Positions 1 to 5,267 of a stretch of 5,267 nt of DNA are shown one piece after another. Position numbers and translations under genes: made by a program. Each line of letters begins with the position of its first letter. Position 1 is the stretch's first letter. The notes below the pieces were generated by a model that was not told where the DNA came from, did not search any database, and was given only the letters and a program-made list of their open reading frames with translations. The stretch covers positions 1 through 5,267 of the forward strand of contig JACDGO010000178.1 of assembly GCA_013821585.1 (NCBI GenBank). The letters run 5' to 3'. Source of the stretch: Sphingomonadaceae bacterium (lineage in GTDB: Bacteria; Pseudomonadota; Alphaproteobacteria; Sphingomonadales; Sphingomonadaceae).

Positions 1-59
1 GCTATTATCCCGCCGACGGCTTCGTCCACATTGACACCGGGCGGCCGCGCATCTGGTAG
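1..59 (+). CDS. C-terminal end of a probable DUF882/YcbK-like M15 peptidase (5' truncated by window)
   Basis: Only the last 18 codons are present, in the frame starting at base 3, ending with TAG at 57-59. They read YYPADGFVHIDTGRPRIW. This resembles the C-terminus of DUF882 (YcbK-like, peptidase M15 superfamily) proteins, where a 'GYYP..GFVHVDTG..R.W' ending carries a metal-binding His and the following Asp in an HxD motif (here His-9 and Asp-11 of the fragment). Such proteins are usually exported and act on peptidoglycan in the periplasm; the signal peptide and the rest of the catalytic domain lie to the left of the window. The gene converges on thiE. The family call rests on a short tail only, so it is moderate; the coding frame and stop are more certain than the name. 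Confidence 0.6.
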   Translation, partial: YYPADGFVHIDTGRPRIW

Positions 60-275
60 CCGCTCGTTTCGTCGCAAAGGTCGGTTTTGTCCAATCCGCG
101 AGCGATGGACCGCGCTAGGGGCACCCCCATGATGTATGACAGCGTAGTGGCGGCCCGGCGTATCGCCCCGGCTGCCGGTAAATTTGGCGAAAAGCAGCAG
201 GCGCGGCGTCAGCCCGGCGATCAAACGCCCGATCCGGCCGAATTCGCGGCGCGCTTTATCGAGAGCGGATGCGGT
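60..275. other. Convergent intergenic gap, no clear gene or terminator
   Basis: This 216-nt stretch lies between the 3' ends of the plus-strand peptidase and minus-strand thiE, where a bidirectional terminator would be expected. Only short GC stems are visible: GGCG-TAT-CGCC (157-167), CCGG-CTG-CCGG (168-178, followed on the plus strand by TAAATTT) and GGCG-ATCAAA-CGCC (216-229). None has a good stem with a proper T-tract. A 66-codon plus-strand frame from the ATG at 129, preceded by AGGGG, runs to 329 and over the thiE 3' end, but it resembles no family I know and I do not call it. Confidence 0.5.
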
Positions 276-950
276 TCAGCCAGCCATCGCTGCGGTGAAG
301 GAGCGCACCCGCTCGATCTCGTCGCCTGACCAGACACCCTGACACACGGCGAGGAAGTCCGCCCCCGCCGCGACCAATGGCGGCGCGTTTTCGGGGGTGA
401 TCCCGCCGATCGCGACGCACGGCGTCGGAAACAGCGTGGTCCACCAGCTCAGGATCGATGGACCGGGGCGATAGGGGCTCGGCTTGGTCGTCGTGAGGTG
501 GAACGCCCCGAACGCGACATAGTCCGCCCCCGCTTCGCCTGCCTCCATCGCGAGGTGGCGGCTGTCATGGCACGTCACGCCGATCTGCGCCTCACGCCCC
601 AAGATCTCGCGCGCCTCGCGCACATCACCGTCCGATTGCCCGAGATGCACCCCGTCCGCGACGAGCCGCTTCGCGAGCGCGACACTGTCGTTGACGATGA
701 ACGCGACATCGGCGTCGGCGCACACCTGGCGCAACGGCTCCGCCAGCCGCGCCGCCTCGTCCTCGCCGATGCCTTTCACCCGAAACTGAAACGCCGCCAC
801 AGGCGCGGCTCCGAGCGCGCGCCGCAGCCGCTCCGGGAACGCGCCGCCCGCATCGAGCGGCGAGATCAGGTAGAGCTGGCAATCCGGCCGCTTTTCGCGG
901 GCGAAACGCGCACCGAAATCCGGCCCGAGCACGGGAATCGCGTCGGCCAC
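276..950 (-). CDS. thiE: Thiamine-phosphate synthase
   Basis: 224 aa from a GTG start. ThiE joins HMP-pyrophosphate and HET-phosphate (thiazole phosphate) to give thiamine phosphate plus pyrophosphate in the cytoplasm. It is a single TIM barrel of the usual family length. Visible motifs, in order: QFRVK (Q55, R57, K59), VND (N87, D88, metal/pyrophosphate), HLGQSDGD (G104, Q105, D107), GVTCH (124-128), TTTK (153-156, pyrophosphate-binding Lys) and IGGI (181-184, phosphate loop). The loop usually read as GVSxH has Thr at 126, and the 'GP.FPT.TK' loop reads GAFHLTTTK, both modest departures from the textbook form. The GTG start is chosen because GAGGG lies 6 nt upstream and the start sits 2 nt past the methyltransferase stop; no good in-frame ATG competes. 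The frame stays open far upstream, but that part is antisense-like shadow of the methyltransferase. It is the last gene of the run. Confidence 0.92.
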   Translation of the reverse strand: MADAIPVLGPDFGARFAREKRPDCQLYLISPLDAGGAFPERLRRALGAAPVAAFQFRVKGIGEDEAARLAEPLRQVCADADVAFIVNDSVALAKRLVADGVHLGQSDGDVREAREILGREAQIGVTCHDSRHLAMEAGEAGADYVAFGAFHLTTTKPSPYRPGPSILSWWTTLFPTPCVAIGGITPENAPPLVAAGADFLAVCQGVWSGDEIERVRSFTAAMAG

Positions 951-952
951 GC

Positions 953-1630
953 CTAACCCTCGCCGACGATCGCCAGCACGAATCCGTCCCATTTCTTCGC
1001 GCCGACCGTCTGGACCGCGGTTGCGCTGAGGCGCGGTTCGGCGGCAAGCATGTCGAACAGCGCGCGGGTTCCGACGATCATCGGATCGCCACTGCCCGTG
1101 TCGATCACCCCGCCTTCGCGCACGACATTGTCGACGACGATGGTCGCGCCCGGCCGCGACAGGCCGATCGCGCGCCGGACGTAATCGGCGTTCGACGGTT
1201 TGTCGGCGTCGATGAAGGTGAAATCGAACGGCGCTTCGCCCGCCGCCGCCATCTCTGCGAGTGTCTCGGCCGCGCGCCCCACGCGCACCTCGACACGGTC
1301 GGCGACGCCCGCGCGCGTCAGGTTCGCGCGCGCGACCTCGGCGTGATGCGGGTCGATCTCGAGCGTCACCAGCTTTCCGCTTTCGGGAAGCGCGCGCGCC
1401 AGCCAGATCGTCGAATAGCCGCCGAGCGTCCCGACCTCGAGGATGCGCCGCGCGCCCGCCATCCGCGCCATCAGATGCAGCATCTTGCCCTGCGCCGCCG
1501 ATACGTCGATCGCGGGGAGCCCGCCGGCAGCGTTCGCCGCGAGCGCGCCGTCGAGCGCCGCGTCGCCGCCGATCAGTCTGTCCGCGATATAGGCGTCGAC
1601 CGCGGCCCAGCGTTCGGCTGTGGCGTTCAT
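953..1630 (-). CDS. Family 3 (COMT/CCoAOMT-like) SAM-dependent O-methyltransferase
   Basis: 225 aa, close to the usual 210-230 aa of bacterial family 3 O-methyltransferases (COG4122). These cytoplasmic enzymes move a methyl group from S-adenosylmethionine to a hydroxyl, often one of a catechol, using a divalent metal. Motif I, ILEVGTLGGYSTIWLA (63-78), is the SAM glycine loop; LEID (90-93) gives the acidic residue that binds the SAM ribose; FIDADK (139-144) and VVDNVV (165-170) carry the expected metal ligands D141, D167 and N168. The start ATG overlaps the fba stop (ATGA) and has AAGGG 6 nt upstream, so translation is probably coupled to fba. The gene ends 2 nt before thiE. The sequence does not reveal a substrate, and nothing in glycolysis or thiamine synthesis obviously needs this activity. 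Family is firm, function open. Confidence 0.9.
   Translation of the reverse strand: MNATAERWAAVDAYIADRLIGGDAALDGALAANAAGGLPAIDVSAAQGKMLHLMARMAGARRILEVGTLGGYSTIWLARALPESGKLVTLEIDPHHAEVARANLTRAGVADRVEVRVGRAAETLAEMAAAGEAPFDFTFIDADKPSNADYVRRAIGLSRPGATIVVDNVVREGGVIDTGSGDPMIVGTRALFDMLAAEPRLSATAVQTVGAKKWDGFVLAIVGEG
957..961 (-). promoter_or_regulatory. Ribosome binding site of thiE
   Basis: GAGGG on the minus strand, 6 nt before the GTG at 950-948. It lies inside the last codons of the methyltransferase gene and fixes the GTG start of thiE, since the same frame is open for hundreds of bases upstream. The layout implies that ribosomes finishing the methyltransferase can reinitiate on thiE. Confidence 0.65.
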
Positions 1631-2535
1631 TGCTCGCCCTTGTAGATGCGCACCAGCTTGGCGAGCATCGCCAGCGCTTCGTCGCGCGGGCGCTGGAAGG
1701 TATTGCGGCCGATGATCGAGCCGTTGCCGCCGCCGTCACGAATGTCGCGCGCGTCCTGATAGAGCGCGTCCGCGCCCTTCGCCGCGCCGCCCGAGAACAC
1801 GACGATCCGCCGCCCGGCGAAGCACGACTTCACGACATGCGCGACGCGCTTCGCCTGCGTCGAGGCGTCGAAGCCCTCATAGGCCTTTTGCGCGTCCTTT
1901 TGCTCGATATGGTCGGTCGGCAGCTTGACCTTGATGATATGCGCGCCGAGCAGTGCCGCCATGTGCGCGGCATAGGCGCCGACGTCGAGCGCGAGCTCGC
2001 CCTCCTTCGAAAGCTTGCCGCCGCGCGGGTAAGACCAGATCACCGTGGCGATGCCGACCGACTTCGCCTCGGCCGACAGCTCTCTGATTTCCTCCATCAT
2101 GTCGAAACAGTCGTCGGCGCCGGGATAGATGGTGAAGCCGATCGCCGCGCACCCCAGGCGCAGCGCATCGTCGACCCCTCCCGTCACCGCCTGATTCACG
2201 CCCGTCGCCCAGCTGTTCGAGCTGTTGACCTTCAGGATCGTCGGCAACTGTCCTGCATAAGTATCTGCACCTGCTTCGATCATTCCGAGCGGCGCGGCAT
2301 AGGCCGAAAGCCCCGCGTCGATCGCCAGCTGGAAGTGATAATGCGGGTCATAGGCGTCGGGATTGATCGCGAAACTCCGCGCCGGCCCGTGCTCGAACCC
2401 TTGATCGACCGGCAGGATGACGAGCGTGCCCGTGCCTCCCAGCTCCCCTTGCATCAGGATGCGCCCGAGGTTCGCCTTCACACCGGGATTGTCGGATTCG
2501 TAGTTGGCGAGAATGGCGCGAACGGTGGGAGTCAT
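1627..2535 (-). CDS. fba: Fructose-bisphosphate aldolase, class I (DhnA/archaeal-type)
   Basis: 302 aa from the chosen ATG. It reversibly splits fructose 1,6-bisphosphate into DHAP and glyceraldehyde 3-phosphate by a Schiff-base mechanism, unlike the zinc-dependent class II enzymes. Markers of the DhnA/FbaB family: ILPVDQGFEHGP (40-51, Asp44), IYPGAD (136-141, probable acid/base Tyr137), HIIKVKLPTD (199-208, Schiff-base lysine most likely Lys202), and phosphate-binding FSGGAAKG (247-254) and IIGRNTFQRP (274-283). Upstream in-frame ATGs at 2553 and 2550 would add six residues, but only CTCCCGCTTCC precedes them; the ATG at 2535 has GAGGA 4 nt upstream and gives the MTPTVRAILANYE start I would expect, so it is preferred. 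The toxin gene ends 64 nt upstream; the stop overlaps the methyltransferase start by 4 nt. Confidence 0.93.
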   Translation of the reverse strand: MTPTVRAILANYESDNPGVKANLGRILMQGELGGTGTLVILPVDQGFEHGPARSFAINPDAYDPHYHFQLAIDAGLSAYAAPLGMIEAGADTYAGQLPTILKVNSSNSWATGVNQAVTGGVDDALRLGCAAIGFTIYPGADDCFDMMEEIRELSAEAKSVGIATVIWSYPRGGKLSKEGELALDVGAYAAHMAALLGAHIIKVKLPTDHIEQKDAQKAYEGFDASTQAKRVAHVVKSCFAGRRIVVFSGGAAKGADALYQDARDIRDGGGNGSIIGRNTFQRPRDEALAMLAKLVRIYKGEQ

Positions 2536-2539
2536 CGAG

Positions 2540-2544
2540 TCCTC
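2540..2544 (-). promoter_or_regulatory. Ribosome binding site of fba
   Basis: GAGGA on the minus strand, 4 nt before the ATG at 2535-2533. The spacing is a little short, but no comparable purine-rich motif precedes the two ATG codons at 2553 and 2550, so this site decides the start. Confidence 0.5.
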
Positions 2545-2599
2545 GAACATCATGGAAGCGGGAGATATGACGCGCTGTTAGCGGCGGGCGCGCCGGAGT

Positions 2600-2938
2600 C
2601 TAGAGCGCGAGCCAGCGACGAAGTGCCTCATCGACGGACCGCAATGTCGGCTCCGAGACCTTGCCGGCAACATGTCTGACTTTTTCCGCCCGGACCGTCG
2701 TGATCTTGTCCACCGAGATAAAGCTGGATTCATCTAACCCATTTTCCGACATCGCGGCGATCGCGATGCGAAACAGGGGAGCTTCGATTTCAGTCGAGAT
2801 GATCGGACAAACAGTCACGCTATCGACGCGCCCAAGATATTTTTCTGCTTGCACCACCAGCATCGGCCTCGGCTTATCGAGATAATCCGTGCGGTCAGCT
2901 CCGATCACCACGTCGCCGCGACGGAGTTTCTCAATCAT
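2600..2938 (-). CDS. Type II toxin, PemK/MazF family endoribonuclease
   Basis: 112 aa, the usual size for MazF/PemK toxins, which cut mRNA at short sequence motifs and are held inactive by a cognate antitoxin. The N-terminal RRGDVV (6-11) is the typical first strand; KPRPMLVVQ (22-30) carries the conserved Arg24 of the 'RP..V.Q' motif; VTVCPIIST (41-49) provides Ser48/Thr49 at the position of the second catalytic residue; SFISVDKITTVRAEKV (72-87) matches the 'S.v..dqi.tv...r' block; and the C-terminus (98-111) is the final helix. The start overlaps the antitoxin stop by 8 nt and has no strong Shine-Dalgarno, so the toxin is probably translated by coupling and at a lower rate. Codon use is more AT-rich than in the flanking genes (29 G+C of 60 bases at 2701-2760), which suggests acquisition. 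All key residues seem intact, so the toxin is probably active; the cleavage site cannot be told. Confidence 0.88.
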   Translation of the reverse strand: MIEKLRRGDVVIGADRTDYLDKPRPMLVVQAEKYLGRVDSVTVCPIISTEIEAPLFRIAIAAMSENGLDESSFISVDKITTVRAEKVRHVAGKVSEPTLRSVDEALRRWLAL

Positions 2939-3170
2939 CCGACGCGCTCATGGACTCCCAAAAATCCCAATCGAACCCCGCGTCCGCCGCGCGAACCGCG
3001 GAGAGTTGGCGTAGCTCTTCGCTCGTGCATTCATATCGCTCGACGAGCGACCGTACGGCCTCACGCGTTAGATCGCTGCGCGACCGCCGCGTGCGGCGCG
3101 CCAGTGCAGCGAACCGCCGACCGAGCTCGGGGTCGAGGCGAACTCCTAACGTGTCAGGATTGTTTGACAT
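2931..3170 (-). CDS. Ribbon-helix-helix antitoxin partner of the PemK/MazF toxin
   Basis: 79 aa. Residues 7-47 fit the RHH (CopG/Arc) fold: a short strand TLGVRLDPEL (7-16), helix GRRFAALARRTRRS (17-30), turn, and helix SDLTREAVRSLVERYE (32-47), with the typical Ser-Asp-Leu N-cap of the second helix. Such dimers bind operator DNA through the strand. The C-terminal tail, residues 58-79, holds aromatic and acidic residues (GFDWDFWESM) and is the expected toxin-binding segment. The ATG at 3170 is preferred over an in-frame start at 3266 because the extra 32 residues lie inside pgk and do not look like RHH sequence, and because the family begins just before the strand. No Shine-Dalgarno is evident. 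The gene begins 10 nt after pgk and overlaps the toxin by 8 nt. A role as autorepressor is inferred from the palindrome on its start codon. Confidence 0.85.
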   Translation of the reverse strand: MSNNPDTLGVRLDPELGRRFAALARRTRRSRSDLTREAVRSLVERYECTSEELRQLSAVRAADAGFDWDFWESMSASDD

Positions 3171-3178
3171 GTTAAACA
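3161..3178. promoter_or_regulatory. 18-bp palindrome on the antitoxin start codon, probable operator
   Basis: The plus strand reads TGTTTGACATGTTAAACA. Sixteen of 18 positions are self-complementary; the only mismatched pair is position 6 with position 13. The centre is ACATGT, which contains the antitoxin ATG (minus strand, 3170-3168). It lies in a locally AT-rich patch (16 G+C of 40 bases at 3141-3180). RHH antitoxins of type II modules commonly repress their own operon through such short palindromes, so this is a natural operator candidate. The symmetry is seen; the binding is inferred. Confidence 0.55.
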
Positions 3179-3205
3179 GCTTACGCGAACGGCGGTGCTT
3201 GTGAA
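3178..3205 (-). promoter_or_regulatory. Tentative promoter of the toxin-antitoxin module
   Basis: On the minus strand TTCACA (3205-3200, 5 of 6 matches to TTGACA) is followed after 16 nt by TAAGCT (3183-3178, 3 of 6 matches to TATAAT). It lies in the end of pgk and over its stop codon. Transcription would begin a few bases before or at the antitoxin ATG, giving a nearly leaderless message, which would agree with the lack of a ribosome binding site, and the palindrome would then cover the start point. The -10 is poor, so this is only a candidate; read-through from pgk could serve instead. Confidence 0.25.
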
Positions 3206-4398
3206 TGTCGAAGCGCCGCCACCCCCGGCAATTGGCGCCCTTCCATCCATTCGAGGAACGCGCCACCCGCGCTCGAGACGAAGGTGAAGTCAGCCGCGCA
3301 GCCGGCCTGGTTGAGCGCAGCGACCGTGTCCCCTCCTCCGGCGACCGAGACCAGCGATCCTTCGCGCGTCAGCGCGGCTGCGGTGCGTGCGAGCGCGACA
3401 GTGGCGGCGTCGAACGGCGGCGTCTCGAACGCGCCGAGCGGGCCGTTCCAGACGAGCGTGCGGCAGGTCTTGAGAACGTCGGCGAGCGCCTCGACCGCGG
3501 CGGGTCCGATGTCGAGGATCATCTCGTTGGCGGCGACTTCGTGAACGTTGACAATGCGCGTCGGCGGATTGGCGCGAAACTCGCGTGACGTCACGACGTC
3601 ATAGGGAAGGTGGACGATGCACCCTGCCTTCCCGGCCGCGGCGAAAATGCGGTTTACGGTATCGACCAGATCGTGCTCGCACAGCGACTTGCCGACATCG
3701 ACGCCGCGCGCGGCGAGGAAAGTGTTCGCCATGCCGCCGCCGATAATCAGGTGATCGACCTTCGCGACGAGATGTTCGAGCACCGTGAGCTTGGTAGAAA
3801 CCTTCGCGCCGCCGACGACCGCCGCGACCGGATGCTCGGGATTGCCGAGCGCGCGGTCGAGCGCGTCGAGCTCGGCCTCCATCGCGCGCCCCGCGAACGC
3901 CGGCAGCCGGTGCGCGAGGCCTTCGGTCGAGGCGTGCGCGCGGTGCGCGGCGGAAAAGGCGTCATTGACATAGACGTCGCCGAGCCGCGCCATCGCGTCG
4001 GCGAACCCAGGATCGTTCTCCACTTCGCCAGCGTGGAAGCGCGTGTTCTCGAGCAGCGCGACCGCGCCTGGCGCGAGAAGCGCGACGGCCGCTTCGGCCT
4101 CGGCGCCGACGCAATCATCGATGAACATCACCTCGCGGCCGAGAAGATCGGACAGCGGCTTGCGCATTAGCGCGGTCGACAGCGCCGGATCGCGCGCGCC
4201 CTTGGGGCGGCCGATGTGGCTGAGTACCAGCACGACCGCGCCGGCATCCGACAGTTCGGCGATCGTCGGCACGGCGGCGCGCAACCGGCTGTCGTCGGTC
4301 ACCGCGCCGTCCTTCATCGGCGCGTTGAGATCTTCGCGCAGCAGCACGCGTTTGCCCCGCACGTCGCCGATGTCGTCGAGCGTCCTGAACGGCTTCAC
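3181..4398 (-). CDS. pgk: Phosphoglycerate kinase
   Basis: 405 aa from a GTG start. It moves a phosphate between 1,3-bisphosphoglycerate and ADP, the step after GAPDH. Both lobes are complete: REDLNAP (21-27, Asp23 and Asn25 bind 3-PG), R38, SHIGRP (60-65), LENTRF (116-121), NDAFSAAHRAHAS (145-157, Arg153), VGGAKVSTK (195-203), GGGMANTF (220-227), WNGPLGAFE (317-325), GGGDTVAAL (354-362) and SSAGGAFLEWMEG (375-387). The start is GTG at 4398-4396: GAGGA lies 6 nt upstream, while the ATG two bases upstream is followed at once by TGA. The C-terminus continues past the usual '..LPGVAAL' ending with RHSQAPPFA, a little longer than I expect, and stops 10 nt before the antitoxin gene; the tail may have been altered when that module arrived. 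The gene follows gap by 9 nt. Confidence 0.96.
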   Translation of the reverse strand: MKPFRTLDDIGDVRGKRVLLREDLNAPMKDGAVTDDSRLRAAVPTIAELSDAGAVVLVLSHIGRPKGARDPALSTALMRKPLSDLLGREVMFIDDCVGAEAEAAVALLAPGAVALLENTRFHAGEVENDPGFADAMARLGDVYVNDAFSAAHRAHASTEGLAHRLPAFAGRAMEAELDALDRALGNPEHPVAAVVGGAKVSTKLTVLEHLVAKVDHLIIGGGMANTFLAARGVDVGKSLCEHDLVDTVNRIFAAAGKAGCIVHLPYDVVTSREFRANPPTRIVNVHEVAANEMILDIGPAAVEALADVLKTCRTLVWNGPLGAFETPPFDAATVALARTAAALTREGSLVSVAGGGDTVAALNQAGCAADFTFVSSAGGAFLEWMEGRQLPGVAALRHSQAPPFA

Positions 4399-4404
4399 AT
4401 GCTT

Positions 4405-4409
4405 TCCTC
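4405..4409 (-). promoter_or_regulatory. Ribosome binding site of pgk, overlapping the gap stop
   Basis: GAGGA on the minus strand, 6 nt before the pgk GTG. Its first two bases are the last two of the gap TGA (4410-4408), so a ribosome ending gap sits on the pgk binding site. This supports both the GTG start and translational coupling of gap and pgk. Confidence 0.7.
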
Positions 4410-5267
4410 AGATCAGCCGCGCCATCGCCCCGGCGGTGTCGACCATGCGGTTCGAGAAACCCCATTCATTGTCATACCAGCTGACGACGCGGACCAGCTT
4501 GCCGCCGATCACCGCGGTTTCGAGGCTGTCGACGGTCGACGACACCGGATTGTGGTTGAGGTCGATCGAAACGAGCGGCTCGTCGGTCCAGGCGAGAATG
4601 CCATTCAGCGGCCCGCTCTCCGACGCGCTCTTCAATAGCGCGTTGACCTCGTCCCTGGTCGTGTCGCGCGACGGCGTGAAGGTCAGGTCGATCAGGCTGA
4701 CGTTGGGCGTCGGCACGCGCACCGCCGATCCGTCAAGCTTGCCCTTCAGCTCGGGCAGCACCTCGCCGACCGCGCGCGCCGCGCCGGTCGTCGTCGGGAT
4801 CATCGACATCGCCGCAGCGCGCGCGCGGCGCATGTCGGGGTGGATCTGGTCGAGAATCTTCTGGTCGTTGGTGTAGGCGTGGATTGTTGTCATCAGCCCG
4901 CGCTCGATGCCGATCACGTCGTTCATCACCTTGGCGACCGGCGCCAGGCAGTTGGTCGTGCACGAAGCGTTCGACACGATCGCATGATCGGCGGTCAGCT
5001 TGTCGTGGTTGACGCCGAACACCACGGTCAGGTCGACCCCCTTGGCGGGGGCGGAAATCAGCACCCGCTTCGCTCCGGCGTCGAGGTGCTTCTGCGCGCT
5101 GTCGCGGTCGGTGAAGAAGCCGGTGCACTCCAGCGCGATGTCGATCCCGTTGGCGGCGTGGGGGAGCCTGGCGGGATCGCGCTCGGCGGTGACGTGGATG
5201 CGCTTGCCGTCGATCACCAGGTCGTTGCCGTCGGCCTCGACGCTGCCTCCATAGAGGCCGTGCACGC
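4408..5267 (-). CDS. gap: Glyceraldehyde-3-phosphate dehydrogenase, type I (N-terminus outside window)
   Basis: 285 full codons are present; about the first 50 residues, with the Rossmann glycine motif, lie beyond the right edge. The first full codon is a GTG for Val in the conserved '(S)VHG' stretch, not a start. The enzyme oxidises and phosphorylates glyceraldehyde 3-phosphate to 1,3-bisphosphoglycerate with NAD(P). Counting from that Val: ECTGFF (46-51), SAPAKG (71-76), [12 protein letters not shown] (98-109) with catalytic Cys102, TIHAYTNDQ (127-135) with catalytic His129, [18 protein letters not shown] (146-163), VRVPTPNVS (182-190) and [12 protein letters not shown] (262-273). It matches phosphorylating GapA-type enzymes and ends with TGA. 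The loop that follows TNDQKILD reads QIHPDM where Bacillus NAD enzymes have LPHKDL, so cofactor choice should not be assumed. Gap feeds its product straight to Pgk, encoded next. Confidence 0.96.
   Translation of the reverse strand, partial: VHGLYGGSVEADGNDLVIDGKRIHVTAERDPARLPHAANGIDIALECTGFFTDRDSAQKHLDAGAKRVLISAPAKGVDLTVVFGVNHDKLTADHAIVSNASCTTNCLAPVAKVMNDVIGIERGLMTTIHAYTNDQKILDQIHPDMRRARAAAMSMIPTTTGAARAVGEVLPELKGKLDGSAVRVPTPNVSLIDLTFTPSRDTTRDEVNALLKSASESGPLNGILAWTDEPLVSIDLNHNPVSSTVDSLETAVIGGKLVRVVSWYDNEWGFSNRMVDTAGAMARLI

Noticed and set aside
157..178. Adjacent GGCG/CGCC and CCGG/CCGG stems as a convergent terminator
   Set aside because: Four-bp stems with only TAAATTT on one side; too weak to call.
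1..275. Minus-strand frame that stays open past the thiE stop to the window edge
   Set aside because: It has no good start codon or ribosome site, and long open frames arise by chance in high-GC DNA; it also runs antisense to the peptidase end.
129..329. A 66-codon plus-strand frame beginning MMYDSVV with AGGGG upstream
   Set aside because: It runs into the 3' end of thiE on the other strand, third positions are less GC-rich than in the genes here, and it resembles no family I know. Not supported without homologues.
951..1739. In-frame upstream extension of thiE
   Set aside because: It is an Arg/Ala-rich shadow of the methyltransferase gene on the same strand, and the GTG at 950 with GAGGG gives the normal ThiE length.
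2582..2595. CGGCG-CGCC-CGCCG stem as a terminator after the toxin gene
   Set aside because: The stem is only 5 bp, and no run of T follows on the minus strand; such stems are common in GC-rich DNA.
1261..2679. Long plus-strand frame opposite the methyltransferase and aldolase
   Set aside because: Arg-rich antisense shadow of two well-recognised genes.
3171..3266. Longer antitoxin start inside pgk
   Set aside because: The extra 32 residues do not fit an RHH protein, and they overlap pgk coding sequence; the ATG at 3170 begins just before the expected strand.
4043..4876. Plus-strand frame rich in Ser and Thr opposite pgk and gap
   Set aside because: Antisense shadow of strongly conserved pgk and gap coding sequence.

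Overview
The window looks like chromosomal DNA from a high-GC alphaproteobacterium, most likely a sphingomonad (Sphingopyxis/Sphingomonas/Novosphingobium type). This rests on the base composition, the wording of the GAPDH, PGK and ThiE motifs, and the use of a DhnA-type class I fructose-bisphosphate aldolase next to gap and pgk. The genus is an inference; no 16S or other marker is present.

Layout. Nearly everything is on the minus strand and reads from right to left: gap (its 5' end lies outside the window), pgk, a two-gene type II toxin-antitoxin module (ribbon-helix-helix antitoxin, then PemK/MazF toxin), class I fba, a family 3 SAM-dependent O-methyltransferase, and thiE. Spacing is operon-like: 9 nt between gap and pgk, 10 nt between pgk and the antitoxin, an 8-nt overlap between antitoxin and toxin, 64 nt between toxin and fba, a 4-nt ATGA overlap between fba and the methyltransferase, and 2 nt between the methyltransferase and thiE. 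At the left edge the last codons of a plus-strand gene, probably a DUF882/YcbK-like M15 murein peptidase, converge on thiE across a 216-nt gap in which I find no convincing terminator.

How the genes work together. Gap, Pgk and Fba catalyse successive reversible steps of lower glycolysis/gluconeogenesis. ThiE makes thiamine phosphate, the precursor of the TPP used by transketolase and pyruvate dehydrogenase, so its place at the end of a central-carbon operon makes metabolic sense. The methyltransferase has no substrate that the sequence can reveal.

What stands out. The toxin-antitoxin pair sits between pgk and fba in DNA that is visibly less GC-rich than its neighbours. It starts with an 18-bp near-perfect palindrome centred on the antitoxin start codon, a likely autoregulatory operator. 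The PGK C-terminus beside it looks slightly extended. This is best read as a small accessory module inserted into a housekeeping operon. All the gene families are known; I see no wholly undescribed system.
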